Part shown: piece after piece, positions 11,896-22,500 of the stretch
How the letters are laid out: every line of letters begins with the position of its first letter
Position numbering within the stretch: the stretch's first letter is position 1
Origin: Zygnema cylindricum
Taxonomy: Eukaryota > Streptophyta > Zygnematophyceae > Zygnematales > Zygnemataceae
Length of the DNA stretch: 64,000 nucleotides
Assembly (NCBI GenBank): GCA_037447655.1
Contig: JBBHKE010001766.1
Coordinates: forward strand, 1 to 64,000
Direction: 5' to 3'
Translations under genes and position numbers: made by a program
The notes under the pieces: generated by a model
The model's database searches: none
The model's input: the letters and a program-made list of their open reading frames with translations, nothing else
What the model was told of the DNA's origin: nothing

Positions 11896-13783
11896 GATGC
11901 ATCTAATAAAGGTCTAGGTGCAGTCATAAGTCAAAAAGTTGGCAAACAATTTCATCCTATTGCTTTTGAGTCTAAAAAATTCAATGATGGTGAAAAGAAC
12001 TATAGAACACAGGAAAAGGAATTACTTGCAATTGTTCATGTATTGGTGAAATGGGGTTGTTATTTGCATAATAAAGAATTTATAGTTCACTGTGATAATA
12101 AATAACTCTTTTATTTAAAGAGATTAAGTGATGCCCAGATTATGACTCGCAGAAAAATTAGGTGGATGCAAAGATTAACATATTTCAAATTTAATGTCAA
12201 ACATATTCCTAAGAAGACAAATGTAGTCGCAAATCCTTTAAGTAGATGTTTTGAAATAAGTGTTATGGTTCAAGATGAATTGTTTTTAGATATAGTTAGA
12301 AATGGTTATGATAAAGATCCTTATTTTGTTGTGATTTGCAAGAATATTTCGGGAGGGAATTCTGACCCATTGAATGAGAGGCATGTCAAAAACTTTAGAC
12401 TAGGGGATGGTTTACTGTATTTGCAAATTCGGGATAGATTATGCCTTCCTGAAGTGGGAGACTTAAGAAAACAAATTTTACGGGAAGCTCATGAGCATTT
12501 AGGACATCTAGGTCGAGATAAAACTCTTTGTCGATTACAAAGTAGATTGTTTTGGTCTGGGATGGCAAAGCAGGTGTCAAAACACGTGGAAAGTTGTGTT
12601 TTTTGCCAATAGAGTAAACCTAGCACCCAAAAACTTAAAGGTCTCTTAAAACCTTTGGATATTCCTGAAAGACCGTGGGAATCTGTCAGTATGGATTTTA
12701 TTGTCAGGTTGCCTACTACATCTAAAAGGAATGAGAATATCATGGTCGTAGTCGATACGTTCAATAAAATGGCAATCTTTATCCCTTGCAAAACCACTCA
12801 TTTAGTTGTAGATATTGCAAAGTTATGTTTTGACAACGTGGTCAGACATCATGGAGTCCCTCTATCTATAGTCAGTGATAGAGATTCCAAATTTACGTTT
12901 GCTTTTTGGAAAGAATTACAGCAAAATTTAGGCTCTGATTTGAAAATGAGTACCGCTTATCATCTTCAGACAGAAGGAGAGACAGAGAGGATGAACCGTA
13001 CACTAGGGGAAATACTTAAAACTGTTTGCAGTGGAGTTCAAAACACATGGGAATCTAAACAGCCATTTATGGAATTTGCATACAATTAATGTAAACATGC
13101 TAGTACATGATTCTCACCATTTAAAGTTGCATACGGATACCAACCTAGAAAAGCATTGGACTTAATAACATGGGTCATTCTAGAGAATAGAGGTTATGGA
13201 ACAGAGTTTTGGGAATACTTCAAACATTTTGGAAAACTGTCCGGGATGCATTAATGGAGGCACAAAAGAGGCAAGAATTAAATGCTAATCGCAAACAGGG
13301 TGATTAGGTGTTACGCACAGTTGACAAGGTTTGGCTTTCTACAACTCATTACACGTGCTAGATTGAGGGACAATCGGATCCTACTGGGAAATTTGCTCCT
13401 AAGTACATTGGACCATTTATTGTAATCGAGATGATATCGTCAGTTGCTGCCAAATTGGACTTTCCGCCTTCAACAAAAATTCATCCAGTGATACACATCA
13501 GCCAATTGAAACCAGCGAATCATCGACCAACTGAAGGAGAATTGGAATTGGATCCCTTAATAATTATAGAACCTGAAGTCCATAGATGGGTAATAGATTG
13601 GGTTGGTCAACGGTTCAAGGTTGACAATACTAAATCTGGCAAGTGCATTATCTAGGAAGGCCTGAGGATGAGTTGACTTAAGAGGATAAAAATTCTGGTT
13701 TTTTACAGAGGTATTGAAGGGATAATAATATATAAGTCCCGTCTTGAGAATTAAAGGTGTTTTAAATGAGGTCTGTTAAAAAT

Positions 13784-13793
13784 AAAGAGGGGA
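13784..13793 (+). other. Polypurine tract of Gypsy element 2
   Basis: AAAGAGGGGA lies three bases before the 3' LTR, in the same position and with nearly the same sequence as in element 1. Confidence 0.78.
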
Positions 13794-13796
13794 TGA

Positions 13797-14764
13797 TGTA
13801 ACAGTATTAGCGGACTGAACTTGTTTATAAAGGGGTATTTAGGTTTTATGAATATAGAGTACTAATTTTGGTAGACGTCTGCCAAAGAATCACGCTATTT
13901 GGAGTTATATTTCAAAAGTTATAGGGATGTGTGTATTTAGGTGACAGCGTGGGGTCTAAATAACAAGTGGGTATCATTGAAACGGGTTACGGGTCAAATA
14001 AGTACCGAAATTACGCTTGTACGTTTCATAAAGTTCTAATGAAACGTTTAGTATGTACGGTGGTTCGTTTCGTACAAATTTTATTACGAAAAATCACTTT
14101 CACTTAAGGGAATTTCGTAGGACGTTTCGCGTGCGAAATTTGTTACGCATGATCGTGCGAAGTCGCGTTTCGTTTGGCGCGCACTTTTGCACGTAAATGT
14201 TACGTAGTGAAACGTAACGTTTGATTGGTTAGTAAAGCGCTAAGTAGTTAGTAAGAGATTTCGCACGTTTTTGCATTGGTCAGTCTGAGTCTTTGCTGAT
14301 CAATGATTGGCCCAGGTAAAAGCCTGTTAAAACGGAGCGTTGACTCTGGCCTGGCGAGTCCAGGGCGATGATGGATAAATAGTGAAGTGTAAGAGGAGAG
14401 TAGACATCTTTTCCTTTGGAAAAGTTTGTGGAAATTCCGGCTGATCTTGGTCCTGAGCGATTAATACCAAATTGGAGAAAAGGCATTTTGCATTGAAATC
14501 TCTTACTAACTAAATAGTGTTTTAGTAGTTAAGAGATAGAATTATTAAGAGTGGAGAGTAGTGGAAAACACTTTAATAAGAAGGGTTGAGCCACGAGGGC
14601 AAGAGACCAAGCTAATGTTATGTGGACAGAAGCTTCTTCTAATTTAAAGTTTATCCTTATGTGAGTGTTGTCAAATGTGGATGTGTATTTTCCAATGTGT
14701 GGAATGTGTGGTTGGAATTGTTTGTAGTAATGGGATTTTCTGAGAGGTAGGAGATCCTGTTACA
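13797..14764 (+). repeat. 3' LTR of Gypsy element 2 (968 bp)
   Basis: It begins TGTAACAGTATTAGCGG and ends GATCCTGTTACA. It matches the 5' LTR at 6920 and the LTR of element 1. It is followed directly by the GACAT target duplication. Confidence 0.95.
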
Positions 14765-15015
14765 GACATACCCTGAGTGTTAGTGGTAAGTTTAGGTTTG
14801 TTAAGCAGAAGTATTTTAGTGGGGAGAGTTGTGTAATTATTCATTCAGAAGTGAAGGAAGAAAATACATGATGTAAAAAAGATCTTTAATTAAATATAAT
14901 TTTGGTCTGAGAAATCTATGAGCTCCTTTTGATGAACTGTACGCTTGTATGCTTCCGTATGCTTTCTGAGATGATGTCATGTTTTGTAGAATTTTTGCCG
15001 TGTCCCATTTCTATC
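14765..15015. other. Short non-coding flank
   Basis: Unique AT-rich sequence between the Gypsy element and the microsatellite. Nothing recognised. Confidence 0.5.
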
Positions 15016-15243
15016 ATGTATGTATGTATGTATGTATGTATGTATGCATGTATGTTTGTATTTATACATATATGTATGTATGTATGTGTGTATGTATGTT
15101 TGTATGTTTGTATTTATACATGCATGTATGTATGTATGTGTCTGTGTGTATGTATGTATGTATGTATGTATGTGTGTATGCATGTATGTATGCATGTATG
15201 TATGTATATATGTATGTATGTATGCATATGTACATATGTACTC
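15016..15243. repeat. ATGT/GTAT microsatellite
   Basis: About 228 bases of tetranucleotide (ATGT)n with interruptions (TTTGT, ACATATATG, GTGTG, GCATG). The open frames of Met-Tyr-Val-Cys or Ile-His-Thr-Tyr repeats here are translations of this repeat, not genes. Confidence 0.97.
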
Positions 15244-15791
15244 TGTCATCGAACGGCCACAAATTGACAGCTAGGGTTTTGCCTCATTTGACTACCAGTC
15301 ACTTTCACGAGTTGCGGCAAATGTCCGTTCTGACGGAATGCCATTCGCTACTTTTGTCTTATGTAATAATGATGATGGAGACGAGAAGTCATCCCTCCAT
15401 GAACAGTTTCCAACCAATTAACCCAGCCCCGTGACGTGACATGCGTAGATGTACACACTTGCCAATGTTGAAAGGTTTGGGAAAAGTGACGACGAGAAAA
15501 AGAACACTGAAAAAGTCGCAACCGAAGTGTCGCACAAAACTTTAGTTTTGTAATGAAAATTCTCCGTACGACATTTTCGGGTGCTTTTTTTTTTTTTTTT
15601 TGTTTCCAATGCCCGGGAACGAAAGTCGTCAACTAAAGTCGTGACATTTGTAGACTACGTTCAAACAAACAAATAAGTACGAACACCCTGTACTGAATTT
15701 GTCGTCCCCGTCAAGTTCTTCCTGTCCGCTGAGTTTCACGACAGCTGTAAGTGGACCATTGCCATTCAAATCGTACGGTAGCAGTTAAACA
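15244..15791. other. Non-coding, with a poly-T run
   Basis: No coding signal. A T homopolymer of about 19 bases lies at about 15583-15601. The area is more GC-balanced than its surroundings and leads into the upstream repeats of the LRR gene. Confidence 0.5.
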
Positions 15792-16380
15792 AATCGCGCG
15801 ATTGCATCCCTTTATCGTGACGTTACAAGTCCGTCTTCACATTTCAAAATCGCACGGCATCCGTACATGTATAATAAACGTAAAGAATTGCTTCGCTGGA
15901 ATTGACCGGAAACAGTTAAGAAATGCGTCGCTGAAATCGTATAAAAGCGACAAAAAACGCTGCGCTGGAATTGACGGGTAACGTCAGGAAATGCTTCGCT
16001 GGAATAGTGCGAGACCGTTCCAATCCTCACACGTGCGGACGCATACTCGCCGTACAAATGAAGTGGACCGGCAGTCGAGCGCCGGGAGCAACCAACCGAG
16101 GGCAACCAGCGGTTGAAAAGATCGCGCGATTGCATCCCTTTTATCGTGACGTTACAAGTCCTTTCTCACATTTCAAAAACGTACGGCATTCGTACATGCA
16201 AGCAACACGTTAAGAACTGCTTCGCTGGAATTGACCGGAAACAGTTAAGAAATGCGTCGCTGGAATCGTAGGAAAACGACAACAAACGCTGCGCTGGCAT
16301 AGTGCGAGACCGGTCCAATCCTCACACGTGCGGACGCATACTCGCCGTACCAAGCTAAGTTGACCGGCAGTCGAGCGCCA
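15792..16380. repeat. Tandem repeat (period ~329 bp) upstream of the LRR gene
   Basis: ATCGCGCGATTGCATCCCTT starts at 15792 and again at 16121. From there the two copies run in parallel through GACGTTACAAGTCC, GGAATTGACCGGAAACAG, CCAATCCTCACACGTGCGGA and GGCAGTCGAGCGCC, with one internal stretch missing in copy 2. Inside each copy a shorter ~20-33 bp unit containing TTCGCTGGAAT or GTCGCTGGAAT recurs. It ends about 95 bp before the proposed start codon, so it may be the promoter or enhancer region; that role is inferred from position only. Confidence 0.88.
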
Positions 16381-16453
16381 GCCGAGGGGCAAACCTTCAA
16401 AGCCGAAGCGCCCGTCTCGTCCGCCAAGCCGCCGCCGCTCCAACCCTAACTGC

Positions 16454-16459
16454 CACGTG
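16454..16459. promoter_or_regulatory. G-box-type CACGTG, 17 bp upstream of the LRR start codon
   Basis: CCACGTGT at 16453-16460 contains the palindrome CACGTG, the core of plant bZIP/bHLH-bound G-boxes. Related CACGTG motifs occur in exon 1 near 16483 and 16548, and CACACGTGCGG occurs in each upstream repeat. Binding is inferred from the motif alone; it may also be plain composition. Confidence 0.35.
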
Positions 16460-16475
16460 TCGTCTTGCTGAGAAT

Positions 16476-16593
16476 ATGTTCGCACGTGGCAAGTGGACAG
16501 CCATGGCGGCCGCGATGACCATGACGATAATGATGCTGTTCTTCCTTTGCCACGTGGCACCGACATGGGCGCAAACTATGGCGGCAGGAGACA
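16476..16593 (+). CDS. LRR gene exon 1: start and signal peptide
   Basis: The ATG at 16476 is followed by a basic start (MFARGKW), a hydrophobic run (TIMMLFFLCHVAPTWA) and a likely cleavage site after TWA. It ends in phase 1 at a GTGAGT donor (16594-16599). In-frame Met codons at residues 10, 14, 16, 19 and 20 are alternative starts. The first Met is preferred because it places basic residues before the hydrophobic core. Confidence 0.8.
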
Positions 16594-19500
16594 GTGAGTT
16601 TCTTCACCTCGCTTTGCTCACGCTTTTCCTGCAAGCTCTATCTCCCGGTTTTCCTTTCACACGTGCGAAGCATGGCTCTGATTGGCTCGCATGAGGCCTC
16701 TGCCGCAGGGTCGGCGCTGGAGGCGGTGCGGGGAGCCATTGAGAACAAGGAGAAGTTTCCGGAAATCAAATGCAGTGCGTTCGCAGCTTTCACGTGCGAC
16801 GATTCTGGTCGCGTGACGGTAGTGTGAGTCATTGTGCCGGCGTGCACTCTCTGCTGTGACGGTTACGCACTGAATTTTCGCACTGAATTTTAGCACTGAA
16901 AACCGCACTTATTTTTTAATCACAGCCTGAGTGGGTGCTTTGGTGCGATACTACGATGACTCTCTGCTGTAATGAATTATGCACCGAGTTCTGCATTGAA
17001 TTTCGCACTAAATTATGCACTGAACTTCGCACTGAATTTCGCACTGAATTTCGCATTGACTTTCGCACTAAATTTCGCATTGATCTTTTATGCCTCGATG
17101 CTTGTCTCTCTGCTGTAATGAATTTTGCACTTCTATTGGATTTCGCACTGAATTCTGCATTGACTTTCGCACTGAATTTCGCATTGACTTTCGCACTGAA
17201 TTTCGCACTGAGGTTTTTGCCTGGATGCTTCGGTACGTGCACTCTCTACTGTAATGATTACGCACTTAATTTTCGCACTGACTTTTAGCACTGAAAACCG
17301 CACTTATTTTTTATTTGCTGCCTGGGTGCTTTGGTGCGATGACTCTCTGTATGAATTATGCACCGAGTTCCGCACTGAATTTTGCATTGAATTCCACACT
17401 GAATTTTTATACCTGGATGCTTCGGTATGACAACTCTCTGCTGTAATGAATTACGCACTGAGTTCCGCACTGAATTTCGCACTGAAAACGCACTAAATTT
17501 TTACTCAAATGACTGCTTGGCTGCCTTACAGCATTGTGTTCGCAAGGGGGGAAAATTGGGAGGGGGAAAGAGGAGAGGAAGGAAGAGAAAAAAAAATGGG
17601 AAGGAGAGGGGACAGAGGAAGTGGGAAACAATGTGGGGGGGGAGGGAGAGGAGACAGAGGAAAAGGGATAGAATTGTTGGAAAGAGAGGGGAGAGGAAGG
17701 GGGAGAAAATTGACTCGTTTGCAATAAAGGAGAGAAGGATACGGATATCTTTTTTGATAAAGGGAGTCATTCCTCAACTGGTAGGGGGAGAGGGTGTAAG
17801 TTTCTCTCTGCGTATGTAAGAAATGGGGGGAAAAGAGACAGGAAAAAATCATTGTAATGGGAGAGGGAAGAAAGGAGAGGAGGGACATGAAGATACTCAT
17901 GTAGTAAGAAGGGAGGGTACATGTGGTTAAGTGAGTTGTGATTGGGGCGCGAAGGGGGAGAGGGAAGGAGGGAAACAAAGTATATGAGAGGGGTCGCAAA
18001 CTTTTCCTTCAATATACAAGACAATTGGGAGAGAGGGAGGGAGGGAAGAAAAGGGGGGAAAGGGGAAGGGGGGAGGGGGGAGGAGGAACTCATTCAACGG
18101 CCATTAGAAGGTTGGACAGGTAGACTAGACAGATACTTTTTCGACGAATGGTTGGGCGGGGAAGAGGGACTGGAGGTTCCTTTTCAAGTACATCTGTGTC
18201 ATGGGGGTGGAGGGAGGGGAAAATGAAAGAACTCATTCGACGACCAATTAGGGTGCTTGGGGGGGGGATAAGGGGGAAGTGAAAGAACTCATTCAAGGAC
18301 CAATGGTTGGAGGTGCAGAATGTTTTGGTCGTTAGGACTGAAGGGAAGAATTGCGGCGGAGATTGGCAACCTCACACAATTGAGAGGACTGTGAGTGACC
18401 AGTAGGAGGGAGAAAAATAAATTGCATATGGGAAAAGGAAAGGCGAACAAATGAATGAACGTGGAATGATAGTGAAAAAATCACCCCTTAGCTTAGCGTG
18501 TTAACTTTTTACAAAGTATGTGAACTGTTAGGCAGAGGTCGCAAAAGTCAAAATTTCAGATACCCGAATCCGACATTTTTTTTTTTCAAAATCTGAACAC
18601 CGGAAATCCGGCCGGATTATGTCGCGCTCCTAAATTGTTACCCGGTACCCGATACGCGTTTACGAAAAAAAAAAGTTGACCGAAGCTCGATTTCTCGCGA
18701 CTACCTTTTGCCTGTACCCGAATAAGTATAAAATTAGTGGTACATCTCCTTTATACCTTCCACGTACCAAGAGTACAAAGTACTATAATGTTGGATAGTA
18801 TGGACATTACAGTGCCATAGTGGAACTTTAGCTACAAAACCTTTTTTTATTTTGTTTTTTTTTCTTTTTTTGCATATCCGGCCGTACCCTAATTTGTTTT
18901 TTTTTTCTGTATCACCCGGCCGAATCCGGCCGGCCCCCAAAATTTGGCACCCGAATCCGTTCGGGGTCAGACGCGGCCGGCCGGGTACGTATCGGGTACG
19001 GATTCGGGTACCCGATTGCGACCTCTACTGGTAGGGCATCCTCTGAATCGCGGTATCGGCAAAGTATTCACGTTAGAATATTAGTTTGGTTCCATATGTT
19101 TGATTCAGTATGGTTTTTTGTGTGTTACTGTTTCGTGCGTGTTACAATTTTGTGAATGTTACTATTTCATGCGTATTACGTGGTTCTTTACACGCGGTCC
19201 ACTGCACGTTAAGTTGCGGGAACATCTGACTCCGTGTATGATACCGTGTTTGTCTCTTTATATAGGAGACAAACGCCATGTCCGTGTTAGGGAATAAAGT
19301 TTAGTTAGGTAGATGAATTTTCAGTTGCATAGGAAGCTATGCACAAGGTTGTGAAAAAGGTCTTGGAGTGAAGAATTCTTAGTAAGAAGGATAAGTAAAG
19401 CTTCTGCTATAATATATGTGCTATAATATAAGTGCTAAAATATATGTGCATTTTGCTGAGCCCTTTGTTATGTAATTTGTTTAATGCTTCAATTTGTATG

Positions 19501-22500
19501 ATTTTTTGCGTGGCTGCCCGCTCGTGTGCGAGGACGGTCCTATCATGTTGGTGGGATTTGCTCCAATAATCGGTTGGAGAGTGAGTAAGTGAAAGAGACT
19601 GATCGGAGGGAAGAATTCCAATAAGCACTCACCATCCGGTCCGAGGACTACTTTGGAACGTGCGAAAAATTCTTCTATTCCCAAAGTGCTGTCTTGTAGC
19701 TGAGTGAAAGGGAGTTCAATTTTGGGAGAGGAACCGCACTTAAGTCAGAGGCGCCACTTTGTGTTGATCCCTTATAAACCCAAAATCTCTCTTGAATCTT
19801 ATTGTATCCCTCTAGCTATCTTACGTGACTCTGATTTGACAAATTTTGCACGTTTTGGTACCAAGTTTTTATCAAAACTCGTACCGTCACAAATAGTGAG
19901 GGTGTACCCAAAACACACCTAATTTTCATAACTTGGGTTGCGACAAACTCTGTACAGAAAAAAAAATTGTCCAGCGTAAGATAATTGTTTGGCTTGCACC
20001 CTGGTCTAACAATTTTCGGCTTTTGCGCCGTCATCTGTGAACCCCTACAAAAAAAATATTTGGCGGGAAAAAAATTGTTTTGCTTGCGCCTTGGTCTTAA
20101 CTACCAAACACGTCAAAAAACACTTTTTTTGCTGTTTTTTTTACGTGTGCTCAATGGTCAAAGTCACCGTCAACGACGTGGAAGTTTGGTAATGGTTGAC
20201 TGATGTAGTGTTGAGCTTTCAATTGAAACATCGCATATTTTTATTTCTTATTATTTTTTGGGTTTTGCGAATATGGAACATTTAATTGATTTTAATTCTA
20301 CGGATTTCAATTTGTTTTAGAGAATAAGGGGGTCGAATCCATCAATTATAGTAGGAACTCACTCAACATTATATCAATCAATTTTAGTAAAAGCGATGTT
20401 GGATAAACTACGATTGGGTGTGTACAAATGATTTATAATTTATTTTATAAGTTTATATTCTATCGGATCAACCCAACTGAAAAGGAATTTGGGGTCGGCA
20501 TCACAGATTTTTATGTGTCAATGAATTGAGTGGAAACATTCCATCGTCTATCGGTCGACTGACATCCCTCCAATGGCTGTAAGACTAGATTACGATGTAA
20601 GAGTATAGTTATATATGGAACAGGGTAGGACTTGGTTTCGAAATCGGGCTGAAGGCATGAGGGAGGAGAAAGGGGAGGGGAAAGGGGAGGGGGGGAGATA
20701 GAGAAGGAGAGGAGGCGAGTGAGGTGAGGGAGAGGGCGAGGGAGGGAGAAAGTGAGAGGGAGGGAGGGGGAGAAGGAGATGGAGTGAAATCCTAACAAAT
20801 GATTTAATATTCAGTTAAAATTGTATGTTTCCTACATCTCACTATGTAGTTGGGTGTGATGATGAAACTTATCGTGCAGTTTTGTGTTGCACACTCCAGC
20901 TTATAGAGAGGACCGCTAGAGGGAGGGGGTCGTATTAGAGTTAATGTTGAAATTCAGTCATTATGAAATGCTGTAAATGTAAGGCTGGATAAAAACTTTA
21001 CTAGTATGCTTTCCATGGTTGTGTGCTTAAATTGATTTTGATTCATTAAATTCCTTTTCATACACATCAAAAGGCATTCTTGGCGGGGGCGCCCCTTCTC
21101 ACAGATTTCTACAAGAAAATAAGTTGAATGGAAGTATTCCATCGTCCATTGGTCAACTGACATCTCTCCAAAGCTTGTAAGACAAAATCTTGAGCTAGTG
21201 GGGAAGGGTTGCGTAGGCCTGGAAAAAAAAAAGGGTAATGGGAATAACTTTCAATTTTTAGGAAAACGAAAAAGGGTTTTTTTAGGGAGAAGGTGATGTT
21301 GAAGGACTTCATCGATTCCAGTTTACCTTTAGGGGGATGTCTAAGAGGTGATTATAAATGGCGCCAATTTGTAATATTCAATTCTTATGATTAAATTAGG
21401 TCTAACAAGACAAATCATGTCATGTAGTTTTGTGCTTTACATTTTAAATTGTAAAAAAGGGAAGGAGGGTATTAAAATCCAATAGTAAAATTGAAATTCA
21501 TTCAAATTATGCTTGTCGAATTCATCAATGCGACGTGGGATAAAAACACATTCTCTAAATACACGAGTTCATACTTATGTTTTCCGGGTTTGTTATCTTT
21601 TGTTCGACTTACTAAAAGACATTTGGTTGGGGGGCTGTCGGTGCTCGGATGTGTGGCTTCATAGAATGCTATTTTCCAACCAATTGAGCGGAAGCATTCC
21701 ATCGTCTATCGGCCAATTGACATCCATCTCGGAAATGTAAGACTTAATTGTGATCACGACCATTTGTTACTTTTACTTGATTTGACAACGTGGTTGATAA
21801 ATTGGGTAGGACTTGGTTCTACAATGGAGTTGCTGAATTGAGTAGAACTTGGCTCCAGCTGTTAATGGGTAGAACCTGGTTTGGTAACGGGTGATTAAAT
21901 TGGGTAGAACTTTGTTTGAAAACGGAGCTACTATATTGGGTAGGACTTGGTTTGAACATGTGGCTGAAAAATTTGCAGGACTTGGTTTGAAATTATGACC
22001 AGTTTGAAAATGGAGTTGTTAAATTGGATATAAATTGCTTTTTAAATAGGATAGTTGGCATATAGGTTTTTTTAGCTTTGAATGTTTGTTGGCACAATGG
22101 TTCTATTAAGAAAAATGAATCTATAGATAATATTTGTTTTCAATTAAAACTTGAACAATGTAAGCCTCTTTCCCACCAATGATACAACAACTCAGTTTAT
22201 GCTTCCAAGGAAAGATCATACATTAAGAGAGGAAGATAATTTGGAGAGGGTACAAAGCCATCTTATCTCTTTTGTGTCTTTGCTCCCTATCGAGGGATGG
22301 TCTTATAGGGGTTTTTCTAGCTAAAATTAAAATTGAAGATAATATGTATTGTTTAACTCTTTTTTAATGTTGTGTTGAAATTTTCAATTGTAAAAGGGGG
22401 AAATTTGGTTTTAATTTCATCAGTAACAACTAGAAATTCACTAAGAATCTTGTTTGTCAAGTTTTGGAAGAGCCTGGTTGGGTAAAGACACCTCAAATGT

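Larger units (their letters stand above)
9960..13717 (+). pseudogene. Gypsy pol: protease, RT, RNase H, integrase, chromodomain, broken
   Basis: Protease motif VDLGATHNLF is at about 10271-10302; the usual D-S-G-A reads D-L-G-A. RT begins near 11020 with [10 protein letters not shown] and [15 protein letters not shown]; the active-site box is [10 protein letters not shown] near 11416-11446. RNase H carries TTDASNKGLGAVIS near 11890-11930 and a stop in the CDNK region. The integrase zinc domain is near 12487-12610, with the second Cys pair followed by TAG where the sister copy reads Gln. The core has VSMDFIV (about 12685), SDRDSKF (about 12870) and a downstream Glu in ERMNRTL (about 12987), so the DDE triad can be seen. 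The chromodomain-like end is near 13500-13717. Stops and frameshifts near 10953, 11000, 11759, 12104, 12610, 13088 and 13305 make it non-functional. Confidence 0.9.
6920..14764 (+). mobile_element. Complete, inactivated Ty3/Gypsy chromovirus-like element 2
   Basis: This is a 7845-bp element with both LTRs (6920-7889, 13797-14764), primer-binding site, gag, protease, RT, RNase H, integrase, chromodomain-like end and polypurine tract in order. It is flanked by a perfect 5-bp target duplication GACAT (6915-6919 and 14765-14769), so the insertion boundaries are certain to the base. The coding region is broken by in-frame stops, frameshifts and several short tandem duplications, so it is non-autonomous now. 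It is in the same orientation as element 1 and 3.6 kb downstream of it. Confidence 0.96.

Noticed and set aside
14929-15434. Long open frames of Met-Tyr-Val-Cys or Ile-His-Thr-Tyr repeats on both strands
   Set aside because: They are translations of the ATGT microsatellite; all frames of such a repeat stay open.
16916-17482. Arg/Asn/Ser/Val-repeat and Phe/Arg/Thr/Glu-repeat proteins
   Set aside because: These are frames through the TTCGCACTGAA minisatellite in intron 2, with no start context, no family and a repeat explanation.
17407-18296. Pro/Ser/Phe-rich minus-strand frames and Gly/Arg/Glu-rich plus-strand frames
   Set aside because: Explained by the purine/pyrimidine strand bias of the tract. 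The same holds for frames at 33311-33673 and 34323-34695.
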